53,897 nucleotides of DNA, from contig CANTAQ010000009.1 in assembly GCA_947651825.1 (NCBI GenBank), positions 1-53,897 of the forward strand, written 5' to 3'. Positions 17,885 to 27,102 of this stretch are shown piece by piece. The stretch's first letter is position 1. Each line of letters opens with the position of its first letter. The notes under the pieces are model-generated. The model ran no database searches. It was given only the letters and a program-made list of their open reading frames with translations, and was not told the origin of the DNA. A program made the translations under genes and the position numbers. The DNA comes from an uncultured Clostridium sp. (GTDB lineage: Bacteria; Bacillota; Clostridia; TANB77; CAG-508).

Positions 17885-19843
17885 TTATGTGTTTTTTTCA
17901 GCTATTTTGTTTAAATTTGTCTCCATGAATTCAAATTCTCTCTTTGTTGGTGTAATTTGTAGTATTGCTGTATCTGAACCAACTTTAAATAGTCCTTCTC
18001 CTATTAAACATGTTACTAGGAAGTTTGCTTCTCCTTCGCTTAGTTTGAATACTTCTTTTAAATATGCTATTTCTGATTTGTCCTGTGCTAAAAATAGTTT
18101 TGTATCTGATGATGTTAATACTGCTTGCGCTTCTGGTTTTTCATAAAAGTCCTGAAATCTTTGTGATACTATGGCTAATGATACATTTCTTTTTCTTGCA
18201 CGTCTTGCCATCTTATTCAAGAATTCTACCGCTTCTGGGAATGGTAATAACATCCATGCCTCATCAACTAAAACTCTTTTCTTAACAGCTTTTTTTCTAT
18301 CTTCGCTGTTTTTCTTAACGAATTTTTCCCATATCCATGATAATAATATTTGTTGTGCAAGTGGTCTTGCAAACCTTTCTTCTAGCTGTGATATATCTAA
18401 GTTTATAAATGGCACTGAGTCTAATAAGTCGAATGTAGATTGTCCATCAAAATATGCCATTTGTCCATTCAGTTCTCTTACATATTGTTTCATAACCTTA
18501 CTTAAATAACTATAATGGAATGTATAATTTTCATCTGTATTTTCTGCTGCTTTTTTCAATAGTGTTTTATACCATGATCCTATTGTTGGCATTAATTTTT
18601 TGTCTTTGTTTGATCTTCCAAGTTTTCCTAATGAGGTTGATTCATATAAACTTTCTGGATCTGCGGTTATTCCACATCTCGTATATTCTTCTGCAACTGC
18701 TTCAGCTATTATTTGTTTTGTTAATTCGTTTACTTCTTCACTTCTTGTACTTCCTCTTGCCATTGTAATTAAAGCCTGTGTTACGTCCTCTATTTTATTT
18801 TCTACATTTAAAACTGTTCTTTCTCTTCCTGTTATTTCATCTCTTACTTTTTCTTCCTCTATATCAAATAAATTTATTACTGTTGATGAAGTTGGTCCTA
18901 ATACTACATTTATTCCCCCTAAAGCTTCAGCAACTATTTTATACTCGCCTTCTGCATCTAAAGCTAAACTCTCTATTCCCATAAGAACAGCTGATCTTGA
19001 TATTAATGTTTTCATTGTTACAGATTTTCCAGCACCAGATTTAGCAAATATAACCATATTGTAATTTGCTAAGCTTGGGTGAAAATTATCGAATAATACT
19101 GGTACTCCAGTTTGTTTGTTCATTCCAATTGGGATTCCTGTTAAGTGCCCTACTTCTGATGTTGTAAATGGGAATATTGTTGCCATAGAATTTCTATCAA
19201 AGGTATGTGTTGTTTTTATCTGATTTTTCATTAATGGCACATTTGATTGCAATGCTTCATCTTGAATTCCCCATGCTGATTTTACTCCTACTAATGTTTT
19301 TGACATTTCTGTAGCAAGTAATTTTGTATATGCATCTAATGATTGCAAATTATATGAATATAATGTTGCTATTATTGATGCTTCAAATAATTTATTAAAT
19401 CCTGATGCGATTTCATCTCTTAGTCCTTCTGCCTCTAATCTCTTTTGTGCTAATATGCTCTCTCTATTTATATTTCCTCTATCTGCTGCAACAATTCTTT
19501 CTGTTTCTAGTTGGTTTATTACTTTGTTTAACTCATTTTGAGATCTAGCCTCTGCAACTGGTTTTATATATATTGATGTATTTATATCTCCAAACAAATA
19601 CATATCTCTAAATAATTCTGGGAAAGTGCACATTCTAGGAAGGCTTGATACAAAGAAACTTCTTGCATATCTAGTAGTATTTGATATTATTTCTAAGTGG
19701 TCAATGTTTGAAGCGTCTATCCCTGCTGGTGCTATTAATTCTTTTATTGTCTTTTTTCTTAAGATATCATACTCAGGTTCTTGCATTGCTAAGCTTTCTT
19801 GTTGTCTTTTTAGTGCTTCTGCTTGTTTTTGCTTCTTACTCAT
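17885..19843 (-). CDS. VirB4-like T4SS ATPase
   Basis: A 652-residue AAA+ ATPase with Walker A AKSGAGKSVT (about 270-279), Walker B RVLVDEAWMLL (about 530-540) and the SQRFQDF segment that follows, as in VirB4/TraE/TraC-type proteins. VirB4 energises substrate transfer and pilus assembly on the cytoplasmic face. It contains the C-terminal ATPase region plus a shorter N-terminal part; the missing N-terminal portion is probably supplied by the overlapping upstream gene (8-base overlap). The frame is intact and has no CGG codons. Confidence 0.9.
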   Translation of the reverse strand: MSKKQKQAEALKRQQESLAMQEPEYDILRKKTIKELIAPAGIDASNIDHLEIISNTTRYARSFFVSSLPRMCTFPELFRDMYLFGDINTSIYIKPVAEARSQNELNKVINQLETERIVAADRGNINRESILAQKRLEAEGLRDEIASGFNKLFEASIIATLYSYNLQSLDAYTKLLATEMSKTLVGVKSAWGIQDEALQSNVPLMKNQIKTTHTFDRNSMATIFPFTTSEVGHLTGIPIGMNKQTGVPVLFDNFHPSLANYNMVIFAKSGAGKSVTMKTLISRSAVLMGIESLALDAEGEYKIVAEALGGINVVLGPTSSTVINLFDIEEEKVRDEITGRERTVLNVENKIEDVTQALITMARGSTRSEEVNELTKQIIAEAVAEEYTRCGITADPESLYESTSLGKLGRSNKDKKLMPTIGSWYKTLLKKAAENTDENYTFHYSYLSKVMKQYVRELNGQMAYFDGQSTFDLLDSVPFINLDISQLEERFARPLAQQILLSWIWEKFVKKNSEDRKKAVKKRVLVDEAWMLLPFPEAVEFLNKMARRARKRNVSLAIVSQRFQDFYEKPEAQAVLTSSDTKLFLAQDKSEIAYLKEVFKLSEGEANFLVTCLIGEGLFKVGSDTAILQITPTKREFEFMETNLNKIAEKNT

Positions 19844-20993
19844 TGTCTTCTCCTCCTTCTTCTGTACCTTTTATTTTTTTAATAGCCTTTTCTGTTATTT
19901 CTTTTCCAACATATTTTTGATTTTCTTTTAACATATCTGTTGCCATCTTTTTTACTAGTTCTTCAAAATTCTTTTCTTTCTTTTTTACTTTTCTTTCTTT
20001 TTCTTCTCTAACTACATTAATTGTTTCCATTGCTAAATTCAATGCTTCTTTTTCTATTCTCTCATCTAGGGCTTTCATCTTCTTGTCTAATACGTCTGGA
20101 GCTGTTGCATATAGTTCGTTATATCCTGCTCTTATTGCTTTTGTTACACTATATATATCAGACTCATCTCTGTTATATGCAATATATAATAGTTCTACTA
20201 ATTCATTAGAATTTAGTACCCTGCTTTTTACGCTACATGCTGATAATGTTCTTATTAATGATTGAGCTCTCGTATATAATTCTGAAAAAATCATGCTTTT
20301 TCTTTCTTCTTCGTCTAATAAATCCCCTGCTAATTCTGCTGAATAATATGGTATTACTATGTAATAGTGTTTTCTTAATACATTTTTATTTTGACTAGTT
20401 TTTTGTATGTTTTCTACTACATCATTTCCATATTCATATAGGTTTTTAAGTCTTATTATATCTCTTGATAAAGCTTCTGCTTGCTTTTCGTTGTAATTTT
20501 CTGTTCTTAATAATCTACTATAAGTTGCTTGCTTTACTTCTAACTCTTTTTTAGTTTCTTCTATTTTATCTGTATAATTTGTTATACTATCAGATATATT
20601 TATTGTTCTTGTTTGTGTATATATTTGTATTGGATGTCTTAATGTATTTAAAAACTGTACAAATCCTGCTTCTACTGCTGTTTTTTCTACTTGTGACATT
20701 AAATCATAATTTATTCCTTCGCATTCTACTACCATTAAATATTTTTTAGAATCATCTTGGATTATCATATTATCTTCTATTTTGTCAAATTGCATAAATT
20801 GAAAAATAGATTTTTTGGTATACTCTTTTGCTACTTTAGTTTTTCCTCCTATTGTTCCTGCTCCTGCACTTTTCTCTTCTTCATTACTTTGCTTATTCTT
20901 ATATGACATATACCACGCCACAAAAAGCAATATTACTATTGCAAATATTAATATTATTAGTAATGTTGTTAGTAGATTCATTATACTATCCAT
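19836..20993 (-). CDS. Membrane-anchored VirB4/TraC N-domain-like protein
   Basis: A 385-residue protein with one N-terminal membrane helix (about 5-30), then a region starting FMQFDKIEDNMII...MVVECEGINYDLM. This resembles the N-terminal domain of conjugative VirB4/TraC ATPases. It has no P-loop. The C-terminus is helical and Lys/Glu-rich. It probably docks the separate VirB4 ATPase to the membrane; translation of the two is coupled by an 8-base overlap. The family link is from the segment above and operon position. Confidence 0.7.
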   Translation of the reverse strand: MDSIMNLLTTLLIILIFAIVILLFVAWYMSYKNKQSNEEEKSAGAGTIGGKTKVAKEYTKKSIFQFMQFDKIEDNMIIQDDSKKYLMVVECEGINYDLMSQVEKTAVEAGFVQFLNTLRHPIQIYTQTRTINISDSITNYTDKIEETKKELEVKQATYSRLLRTENYNEKQAEALSRDIIRLKNLYEYGNDVVENIQKTSQNKNVLRKHYYIVIPYYSAELAGDLLDEEERKSMIFSELYTRAQSLIRTLSACSVKSRVLNSNELVELLYIAYNRDESDIYSVTKAIRAGYNELYATAPDVLDKKMKALDERIEKEALNLAMETINVVREEKERKVKKKEKNFEELVKKMATDMLKENQKYVGKEITEKAIKKIKGTEEGGEDNE

Positions 20994-20995
20994 AT

Positions 20996-21341
20996 CTATT
21001 TTCCTCCTCTATCTTCTGTATACATATAAATTACATTCTTTTTCTTCTTGAATTTGTACCACTTTATTATTGCTTCATCAATTTTCTCTCCACCTGCTTT
21101 TCTGAAGAATTCTAGATTACTATTTTCTGGTATTCTAAAAGTTCCTATTGCAAATCCTATTGCAGCAAATCCCACAGCAATTGCAATACCAATTATGCTC
21201 ATTCCTAATGACATAAATAAATAGAAGAATATTAATCCTAATGCTCCTGTAGCACATGTATATATTAGGGATTTTGCTGTAAAAATCATCAAAATTCTTC
21301 CGTTCTCCCTTTACATTTCTTGGAATTTTATGTATTGCCAA
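20996..21341 (-). CDS. PrgI-family (VirB3-like) T4SS protein, with +1 frameshift at CGG
   Basis: PrgI-family proteins are short membrane proteins of Gram-positive T4SS, thought to correspond to VirB3. From TTG 21341 (ribosome site GGGGG) the frame reads MAIHKIPRNVKGE, meets CGG (21302-21300), and would run into an unrelated Cys/Asn/Ile-rich tail. Skipping C21302 gives KGEGRILMIF and joins the membrane domain of the second frame, two helices followed by a basic C-terminus. The product is 114 residues. The IPRNVKGEGRI start is what I expect for this family. The gene lies 2 bases upstream of the VirB4 N-domain gene. Confidence 0.85.
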
Positions 21342-21458
21342 AGTAATTCCCCCTTTTGCAGTAATATTTTAGTTTATTATATCAAATTTTGGAGGTAATT
21401 GTAACATATTTACCATATGTAATGAAAATTTAATTTTGTTGTAATATTTATGTAATAA

Positions 21459-21491
21459 AAAAAGATGTCAGCATAAACTGACACCTTTTTT
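21459..21491 (-). terminator. Intra-operon terminator or attenuator after the pilin genes
   Basis: TGTCAG (21466-21471) and CTGACA (21478-21483) extend into A and T tracts. On the minus strand the hairpin ends in a T run. It separates the three pilin genes from prgI and the rest of the operon and probably lets pilins be made in excess. Confidence 0.75.
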
Positions 21492-21517
21492 TATTTTCAA
21501 TTATGTTTTGTTTTATA

Positions 21518-21871
21518 TTATGTTATTGAGAATGTATCAAATAGTAATTTAGCTATTGTTGAAGCACTCATAACTACTACTATACCTACTATTAAAGGAA
21601 TCATAGATTTTTTGTATTCTGCTTTTTCCTCTAAACTTCCCATCATGTATTTAACACCTAAAACGGCTATAACAACTACACCACCAACAATTGCAATATT
21701 TCTGATAAATCCTAAGATTTTTCCTGCTAAAGTTTTCATTGATGTTGCATCTCCATATGTAGGAGTTATTGAACTAACGTCTACTTGTGATGCAAATACT
21801 GGAGCTGCTACTGTCATTGTTAAAACTAAAACCATCATTAGTATAGAAAGCACTTTTATTGATTTTCTCAT
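21518..21871 (-). CDS. VirB2/TrbC-like pilin
   Basis: A 117-residue protein with a signal peptide (about 1-27, ending VFASQ), a short extracellular part and two hydrophobic helices separated by a charged loop (GSLEEKAEYKKSM). This two-helix layout with a basic loop is typical of VirB2/TrbC pilin subunits. It is the last of three tandem paralogues sharing the loop motif (K/E)KAxYKK or its variants. It lies just before the intra-operon terminator. Confidence 0.82.
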   Translation of the reverse strand: MRKSIKVLSILMMVLVLTMTVAAPVFASQVDVSSITPTYGDATSMKTLAGKILGFIRNIAIVGGVVVIAVLGVKYMMGSLEEKAEYKKSMIPLIVGIVVVMSASTIAKLLFDTFSIT

Positions 21872-21945
21872 ATCTTTCCCCTTTCTTAATTTTTAATATA
21901 TTTTGCACTTCCTTAAGATTTTAAGAAAATGTTAAAAACTTGTTA

Positions 21946-22389
21946 TTAACTTCTAATTTGTTCTTCTATAGTTCTTATACTTGCTGTGTTACTAGTAGCT
22001 GTTCCTTCCACTGAATTTCCTAATTCCATTACTATCTTCCATATTGTAAATGCTGAAAATATTACTATACATCCTACTACATATGGAACTAAAGTTTCTT
22101 TTATCTTTGCTTTTTCATCAACGCTTCCAGTTATAAACTGAATTCCTATTACAAGACCTACTCCAAATGCAAGTACAACAGCAATAGTAAATAATAAATT
22201 GTAGATTTCCTTTGAAGTTATTTGTAATGCACCTTCATCTAATGGTTTATTATTTTCATACCCTTGTTTACCTATACTTATGAAACTATCTCCATCTGAT
22301 GTTATATCCCACGTTGCATATATTTCACTAGAAAAGCATACAAATATTATCATAATAAACATTATTAAACTTATTATAACTTTTTTCAT
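21946..22389 (-). CDS. VirB2/TrbC-like pilin paralogue
   Basis: A 147-residue protein. The start is ATG 22389 after GTAGGTGAT, not the longer upstream reading. It has a signal peptide (about 1-24), an extracellular stretch with DSFISIGKQGYEN, two helices and the loop GSVDEKAKIKETLVPYVVG between them. It is the middle of three tandem pilin-like genes and has a longer N-terminal and C-terminal part than the others. Different paralogues may serve as major and minor subunits. Confidence 0.8.
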   Translation of the reverse strand: MKKVIISLIMFIMIIFVCFSSEIYATWDITSDGDSFISIGKQGYENNKPLDEGALQITSKEIYNLLFTIAVVLAFGVGLVIGIQFITGSVDEKAKIKETLVPYVVGCIVIFSAFTIWKIVMELGNSVEGTATSNTASIRTIEEQIRS

Positions 22390-22406
22390 ATCATCACCTA
22401 CTTTAA

Positions 22407-22751
22407 TTAAAAACTTAGTTCTGATATTATTCCTAATACAAGTGACACTCCACCTAACATAAAGCATCCTACAATATATGGTATCATCTCTTTCTTATAA
22501 TCAGCTTTTCCCTCTGGACTTGTAATTATATATTTTAGTCCTATTATTGCTAAAGCTATCAGTGCTGTTATTATTCCAGCATTTTGTATGAATCCTAAAA
22601 CTGGCTGGGCTTTTGTTATAAATGAATCTGAACTATTTATTGTTGGTTCTGGGTCATATTGCTCTAAATTTCCTATTGCCAACACATTATTAGAAAATAA
22701 TATAAGTATGATGCTAATTAATATAATTAATTTTGTTATTGTTTTTTTCAT
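22407..22751 (-). CDS. VirB2/TrbC-like pilin paralogue (first gene of T4SS operon)
   Basis: A 114-residue protein with a signal peptide (about 1-25), a short segment DPEPTINSSDSFITKAQ and two helices joined by TSPEGKADYKKEMIPYIVG, the VirB2-like arrangement. It is the first gene downstream of a good promoter and has a strong ribosome site (AGGAGGTG). It ends 18 bases before the next pilin gene. Confidence 0.8.
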   Translation of the reverse strand: MKKTITKLIILISIILILFSNNVLAIGNLEQYDPEPTINSSDSFITKAQPVLGFIQNAGIITALIALAIIGLKYIITSPEGKADYKKEMIPYIVGCFMLGGVSLVLGIISELSF

Positions 22752-22786
22752 AAAACTAGCACCTCCTATGTTATTATATCATTTTA

Positions 22787-22815
22787 ATTATAGCATTTTT
22801 TTATATTTGTTGCAA
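22787..22815 (-). promoter_or_regulatory. Promoter of the T4SS operon
   Basis: On the minus strand TTGCAA (22815-22810), a 17-base spacer and TATAAT (22792-22787) lie about 35 bases before the first pilin start. The rest of the gap to 23128 is AT-rich and I see no gene in it. Confidence 0.65.
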
Positions 22816-23128
22816 CTTTTTTTGCCTATTTTTGTTATTTTTTTGGATTTTCATGTATATTTTAATGTTTTTTCGAAAATTTGTCAATAGTTTTATTTTT
22901 TATCTACATAAAACATATATAAATTTTATCATTAATCATGCCTTTTTGTAAATACTTCTCAACATCGTTTTCAAAAATCCAATATAATAAAATCAATTCA
23001 ATATTTCTCTCTTTCAGTAGACTCCTTTTGAGTAAAAGCTTTAGACTCTGTCACAAGTGATAAATCCCTATATGTGGTGTCTTTCTAACACAACGCAGTA
23101 ACTTTGTAAGGCAATATTTTTACAAATA

Positions 23129-23160
23129 AAAAAATCATCCATTTTACTGGATGATTTTTT
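23129..23160 (-). terminator. Terminator after tRNA-Gly(UCC)
   Basis: AAAAAATCATCCA (23129-23141) pairs with TGGATGATTTTTT (23148-23160). Confidence 0.85.
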
Positions 23161-23162
23161 GT

Positions 23163-23236
<74 letters not shown>

Positions 23237-23311
23237 ATTGCTCTTACGAATATAAATTATAGACCTTTTTTTATACTTTGTCAATACTTTTTTTAATTTT
23301 TTTTATCTTTT

Positions 23312-24001
23312 TTATTCTATAAGTTCAAAACCCATATGTTTCTGCAATTCTATATCAATTATTTTTCTTGTATATAGTCCATTTTCTTTGCAATATCTTT
23401 TTACTGCGAGTTCTGTTTCTGCACCAAATTTTCCATTTGGCATTCCTACAAATACTCCTAATTCTTTTAATCTTTTTTGTATTTCAAATACATCTGAACC
23501 ATACATTCCTGACTTTAGATATCTAAATCCTTTTCCAAATGCTCCATACGGTCCATCTACTATTGTTACCTTTGTTCCTATTGGTATTATTCTGTATAGT
23601 TCTGCAACTTCATTATTATCCATTCTTATACACCCATGTGAGCTTGCCCATCCTAATGAATCTGGTTCTAATGTACCATGTATTCCAAAATCCCCCCAAG
23701 GTACATTTAGTCCCATCCAACTACCACCAAATCCTTCTCCCCATTTTGCCTTATTTGTTATCGTCCATGTTCCTATCGGAGATGGCGTTGACCATTTTCC
23801 TCCTGAACATCTATAAATATTTACTAAGCTTCCGTTTTCAAACAAATATAGTTTTGATTCCTCTACATCTACAAAAATACTATAGCCTTCATCTATAGTT
23901 CCACTTGTTTGTCTTGATTCTCCTTTATTTTCTGTCTCTGTTAAATGCATTGAAACTATAAATAATGTTAAAATTATCATTGATATACACACTTTTTTCA
24001 T
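23312..24001 (-). CDS. L,D-transpeptidase with peptidoglycan-binding domain
   Basis: A 229-residue exported protein: an N-terminal hydrophobic signal segment, a YkuD catalytic domain (about 40-150) with HGTLEP and the active-site SHGCIRMDN (His, Cys, Arg), and a C-terminal PG_binding_1 helix bundle (about 165-225). L,D-transpeptidases make 3-3 crosslinks in peptidoglycan or attach proteins to it; in spore formers they can also act on spore cortex or vegetative wall. All catalytic residues are present. The frame is intact. Confidence 0.92.
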   Translation of the reverse strand: MKKVCISMIILTLFIVSMHLTETENKGESRQTSGTIDEGYSIFVDVEESKLYLFENGSLVNIYRCSGGKWSTPSPIGTWTITNKAKWGEGFGGSWMGLNVPWGDFGIHGTLEPDSLGWASSHGCIRMDNNEVAELYRIIPIGTKVTIVDGPYGAFGKGFRYLKSGMYGSDVFEIQKRLKELGVFVGMPNGKFGAETELAVKRYCKENGLYTRKIIDIELQKHMGFELIE

Positions 24002-24098
24002 ACTCTATATTATGCTTTTCTCTTTTAGTATATGATAAAATTTCTTGTATAGCCATTATAATATTTATATAGTTATGTTACAAAGGAGTGTGAAATAT

Positions 24099-24236
24099 AT
24101 GTTTACAAGCAAAATCGCCGGAAGCCTTGAAACAGTATATATTAGAGTAAGTTTTGTAAAACATATTTTTCATTTTCTAAAAAAATACCAAACATTATTG
24201 TATAAATATGATTCCGCAATTGTCTATTTACAATAA
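24099..24236 (+). CDS. Possible 45-residue small protein overlapping a terminator-like stem
   Basis: ATG 24099 follows AAGGAGTG with ideal spacing and opens a 45-residue frame, basic and partly hydrophobic, ending at TAA 24234-24236. The last third overlaps an inverted repeat (24186-24202 with 24229-24245) followed by TTTTT, so the same DNA forms a terminator-like hairpin. It may be a small protein gene, or a short RNA whose reading frame is incidental. I recognise no family. Confidence 0.4.
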   Translation: MFTSKIAGSLETVYIRVSFVKHIFHFLKKYQTLLYKYDSAIVYLQ

Positions 24237-24276
24237 TGTTCGGTATTTTTGTCGTAAATAACCATAACTTTAAAAG

Positions 24277-24297
24277 CAGGATTCTTTTATAATCCTG
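24277..24297 (-). terminator. Terminator after sua5
   Basis: CAGGATT (24277-24283) pairs with AATCCTG (24291-24297), followed on the minus strand by CTTTTA. Confidence 0.7.
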
Positions 24298-24303
24298 GTT
24301 TTA

Positions 24304-25335
24304 CTATATTTCTATATAACTATGCGCACATGCTCTTAATAATCTATTCATTATTGCTAATCCTAATCCTTCTTTTTCTACTCCTTCTATTATTACCAAA
24401 TTTGCTTTGTATTTATCTACTTTTCTTAGCAAAGTAAATATATTATTACATATTTCTTCTAAACTTTCTCCCATTTCAAGTTTTATTTTATTATCATATT
24501 TTTCTAAATTTGATGTTTTGCATAATATAATAGCATTTTCTTTTGTTGCCATTTCATTTATTTTATCTACCATTTTTTGATTGTCTCTGCTATATACTAG
24601 TATACATTTTGTATCTGGTGAATAGTGTTTATATTTTATTCCTGGTGATAATACTTTTTCTCCCTCCACATATTCTCCTAAAATTTGTTTTTCTATTTCA
24701 ACTTCTATTCCTAATTTTTCTATTTCTTCTTTTGTTATTTTTCCTGGTCTTAGTATATGTACTTTATTTTCTATTACTCTTACAACTGTTGATTCTAATC
24801 CTATATCTACTTTTCCGCCGTCTATTATATATTCTACTTTTCCATCTAGTTCTTGTAATATATCTTCCACTAGCGTTCCACTTGGCTTTCCAGATATATT
24901 CGCGCTTGGTGCTGCTATTGGAGTTTTTGAATATTCTATTAATTTTCTTGCAATTTGATTACTTGGCATTCTTATTGCCACTGTCTCTAGTCCTGCAGTT
25001 ATTATATATGGTACCAAATCTGTTTTATTGAATATTATTGTTAATGGACCTGGCCAAAAGGCATCTATTAGTTTTTCTTCTATTCTTCCTACTTCTTTTA
25101 CTAGTTTTTTTAGCATTTCTAAATTTGATATATGTGCTATTAATGGATTGTCACTCTCTCTTCCTTTTGCTTCATATATCTTTTTTACTGCTTCTTCATT
25201 TAATGCATCTGCTCCTATTCCATATACTGTTTCTGTTGGAAATAGCACTAATTTCCCTTGTTTTATTGCTTCTGATGCTTGTTTTATTTCTTCATAGTTT
25301 TTTGTTTCTTTTAAGTTTATATATTTTGATTTCAT
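24304..25335 (-). CDS. ywlC: Sua5/YwlC, L-threonylcarbamoyladenylate synthase
   Basis: Sua5 makes threonylcarbamoyl-AMP from threonine, bicarbonate and ATP, the first step of t6A synthesis; TsaE and TsaB for the second step are encoded at 643-1730. The 343-residue protein has the YrdC domain (about 15-205) with LVLFPTETVYGIGADA, the KGRESDNPLI substrate loop and APSANISGKPSGT, then a C-terminal Sua5 domain (about 220-340). Length is standard for the two-domain type. It is the first of a run of minus-strand genes with small gaps. Confidence 0.95.
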   Translation of the reverse strand: MKSKYINLKETKNYEEIKQASEAIKQGKLVLFPTETVYGIGADALNEEAVKKIYEAKGRESDNPLIAHISNLEMLKKLVKEVGRIEEKLIDAFWPGPLTIIFNKTDLVPYIITAGLETVAIRMPSNQIARKLIEYSKTPIAAPSANISGKPSGTLVEDILQELDGKVEYIIDGGKVDIGLESTVVRVIENKVHILRPGKITKEEIEKLGIEVEIEKQILGEYVEGEKVLSPGIKYKHYSPDTKCILVYSRDNQKMVDKINEMATKENAIILCKTSNLEKYDNKIKLEMGESLEEICNNIFTLLRKVDKYKANLVIIEGVEKEGLGLAIMNRLLRACAHSYIEI

Positions 25336-25344
25336 TTTTTACCT

Positions 25345-26400
25345 CTAATCATCAAGAAAATCTTTATATGTTTTTAGAATTTTTAAATTAAATTTACCTG
25401 GTTTTACATTTAAGTTCTGCTTTACTTTTATTTCTACTTCATAAAGATCTTTCATTTTTCCTAGATTTTCTTTTTTATGTCCTATAACATTATTTGCATC
25501 TTGTGGATTTACTTCTATTTCTATTTCAGCAACCTTTGTATTTATCTTCTTAATTGCTTCTAAAATCTTATCATACCAAATACTATCATCTACTAATTGT
25601 CCAAACGCTTCATGGTATGGTCCTGCCACAACTTCGCTTTGAATATTTTTTGGATTTGATATTATATCTGTATTCTGTAGCCCCACTCTTATTACTTTTA
25701 CCTTTTTAATTTCAAAATAATTAGATAATTCCTTACATCTTTCCACTGCTTGTGTTAATGTTATTGGTTCATATTCCTTTTTTAGATATTCTCTTGCTAG
25801 TTCTGTATTTTTTATTACAAGTACTGGATATAATCTTACCATTTTCGGTTTTAGTTTTACTAAATCTCTTGCTGTATTTAATTCGTCCAGCCATGTACTT
25901 TCTGGAAGTCCTATCATCATTTGATGTCCTAATTTAAAATGATTTCTTCTTATTAATTTTGAAGCTTTTACTACATCTTTATGTGTATGTCCTCTTTTAC
26001 ATCTTTTTAATATATAGTCATTCGTAGATTGTACACCTAATTCTATTGTTTTTACTCCATATTTCTTTAATAGTTTTAACTTTTCTTTATCTATATAATC
26101 TGGTCTGGTTGATACTCTTATACTATCTACTTTTTTATTTTTAACATATTTATATGCTAATCTAAGTAATTTCTCTTGTGTTTTAACATCTATTCCTGTA
26201 AAACTTCCCCCAAAAAAAGCAATTTCTTTGTATGTATCTTTCTCTTTAAAATTCTTTAGAAACTCTTGTATTGTCTTATCTACATCTTCTTCTGTTATTT
26301 GCTTCATTTGTCCACTGATACTTTTTTGATTGCAAAATGTACAATCATTTGGACATCCTAAATGTGGTACAAATATTGGTATAATGTATTGTTTTGACAT
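25345..26400 (-). CDS. Radical SAM protein, Elp3-like
   Basis: A 351-residue radical SAM enzyme with the 4Fe-4S motif CPNDCTFC (Cys-x3-Cys-x2-Cys) near residues 16-23, the glycine-rich FFGGSFTG and the IELGVQSTNDYIL segment. It is the type often annotated as an Elp3-like or oxygen-independent coproporphyrinogen oxidase-like protein in Clostridia. It lacks the Elp3 acetyltransferase domain, so tRNA modification is not assured. The substrate is unknown. It sits between rnc and sua5 with gaps of about 10 bases. Confidence 0.85.
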   Translation of the reverse strand: MSKQYIIPIFVPHLGCPNDCTFCNQKSISGQMKQITEEDVDKTIQEFLKNFKEKDTYKEIAFFGGSFTGIDVKTQEKLLRLAYKYVKNKKVDSIRVSTRPDYIDKEKLKLLKKYGVKTIELGVQSTNDYILKRCKRGHTHKDVVKASKLIRRNHFKLGHQMMIGLPESTWLDELNTARDLVKLKPKMVRLYPVLVIKNTELAREYLKKEYEPITLTQAVERCKELSNYFEIKKVKVIRVGLQNTDIISNPKNIQSEVVAGPYHEAFGQLVDDSIWYDKILEAIKKINTKVAEIEIEVNPQDANNVIGHKKENLGKMKDLYEVEIKVKQNLNVKPGKFNLKILKTYKDFLDD

Positions 26401-26412
26401 TTTCTTCCTCCA

Positions 26413-27084
26413 TTATATATTTTCTAACGCTTGCTTTGCTGCCTGCATTTCTGCTTCTTTTTTTGTTTTTCCTACTCCTCTTGCTAAACAGTTATCATTT
26501 AATCTCACTTCTGCTATAAAACTCTTATCATGATCTGGACCATTCTCGCTAATTATTATATATTTAATGTCTACAGTTCCATTCTTTTGTAGTTCTTCTT
26601 GCAATACTGTTTTATAGTCTTTTTCTCCAGCATTTTTACTTTCTTGTTCTATTGCTACTTTTAAGTTATTTAATATAAATTTTTCTGCTTGATTTATTCC
26701 TCCATCTTCATATATTGCTGCAATTACTGCTTCTACACTGTCTGCTAGTATTGCTGCTTTTTCACTTCCACCACTCTTTTTTTCACTTTTCCCTAAATAT
26801 AATATATCTCCAAAATTATATTTCAAAGCAACTTTATGTAAGCTTTTTTCACATACTACTGTTGCTCTTACTTTTGTCATTTTTCCCTCTTTTAATTGAT
26901 GATAATTTTTAAACAAATAATTACTTACAACAAATTCTAATACTGCATCTCCTAAAAATTCTAGTTTTTCATTGCTTTCTTTTTTATTTTCATTTGCATA
27001 TGATGTATGTGTAAGTGCTGTTTGTAATAAATTGACATTTTTGAATTTATACCCTATTTTTTCTTGAAATTCCTCTAGTTCCAT
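26413..27084 (-). CDS. rnc: Ribonuclease III
   Basis: A double-strand-specific endoribonuclease for rRNA and mRNA processing. The 223-residue protein has the signature NEKLEFLGDAVLEF (about 39-52), second-site acidic residues in ILADSVEAVIAAIY, and a C-terminal double-stranded RNA-binding domain (about 155-222) with KTVLQEELQKNG and GVGKTKKEAEMQAAKQAL. Length and motifs are normal. Confidence 0.95.
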   Translation of the reverse strand: MELEEFQEKIGYKFKNVNLLQTALTHTSYANENKKESNEKLEFLGDAVLEFVVSNYLFKNYHQLKEGKMTKVRATVVCEKSLHKVALKYNFGDILYLGKSEKKSGGSEKAAILADSVEAVIAAIYEDGGINQAEKFILNNLKVAIEQESKNAGEKDYKTVLQEELQKNGTVDIKYIIISENGPDHDKSFIAEVRLNDNCLARGVGKTKKEAEMQAAKQALENI

Positions 27085-27102
27085 ATATTGCTCCTATCTT
27101 TA

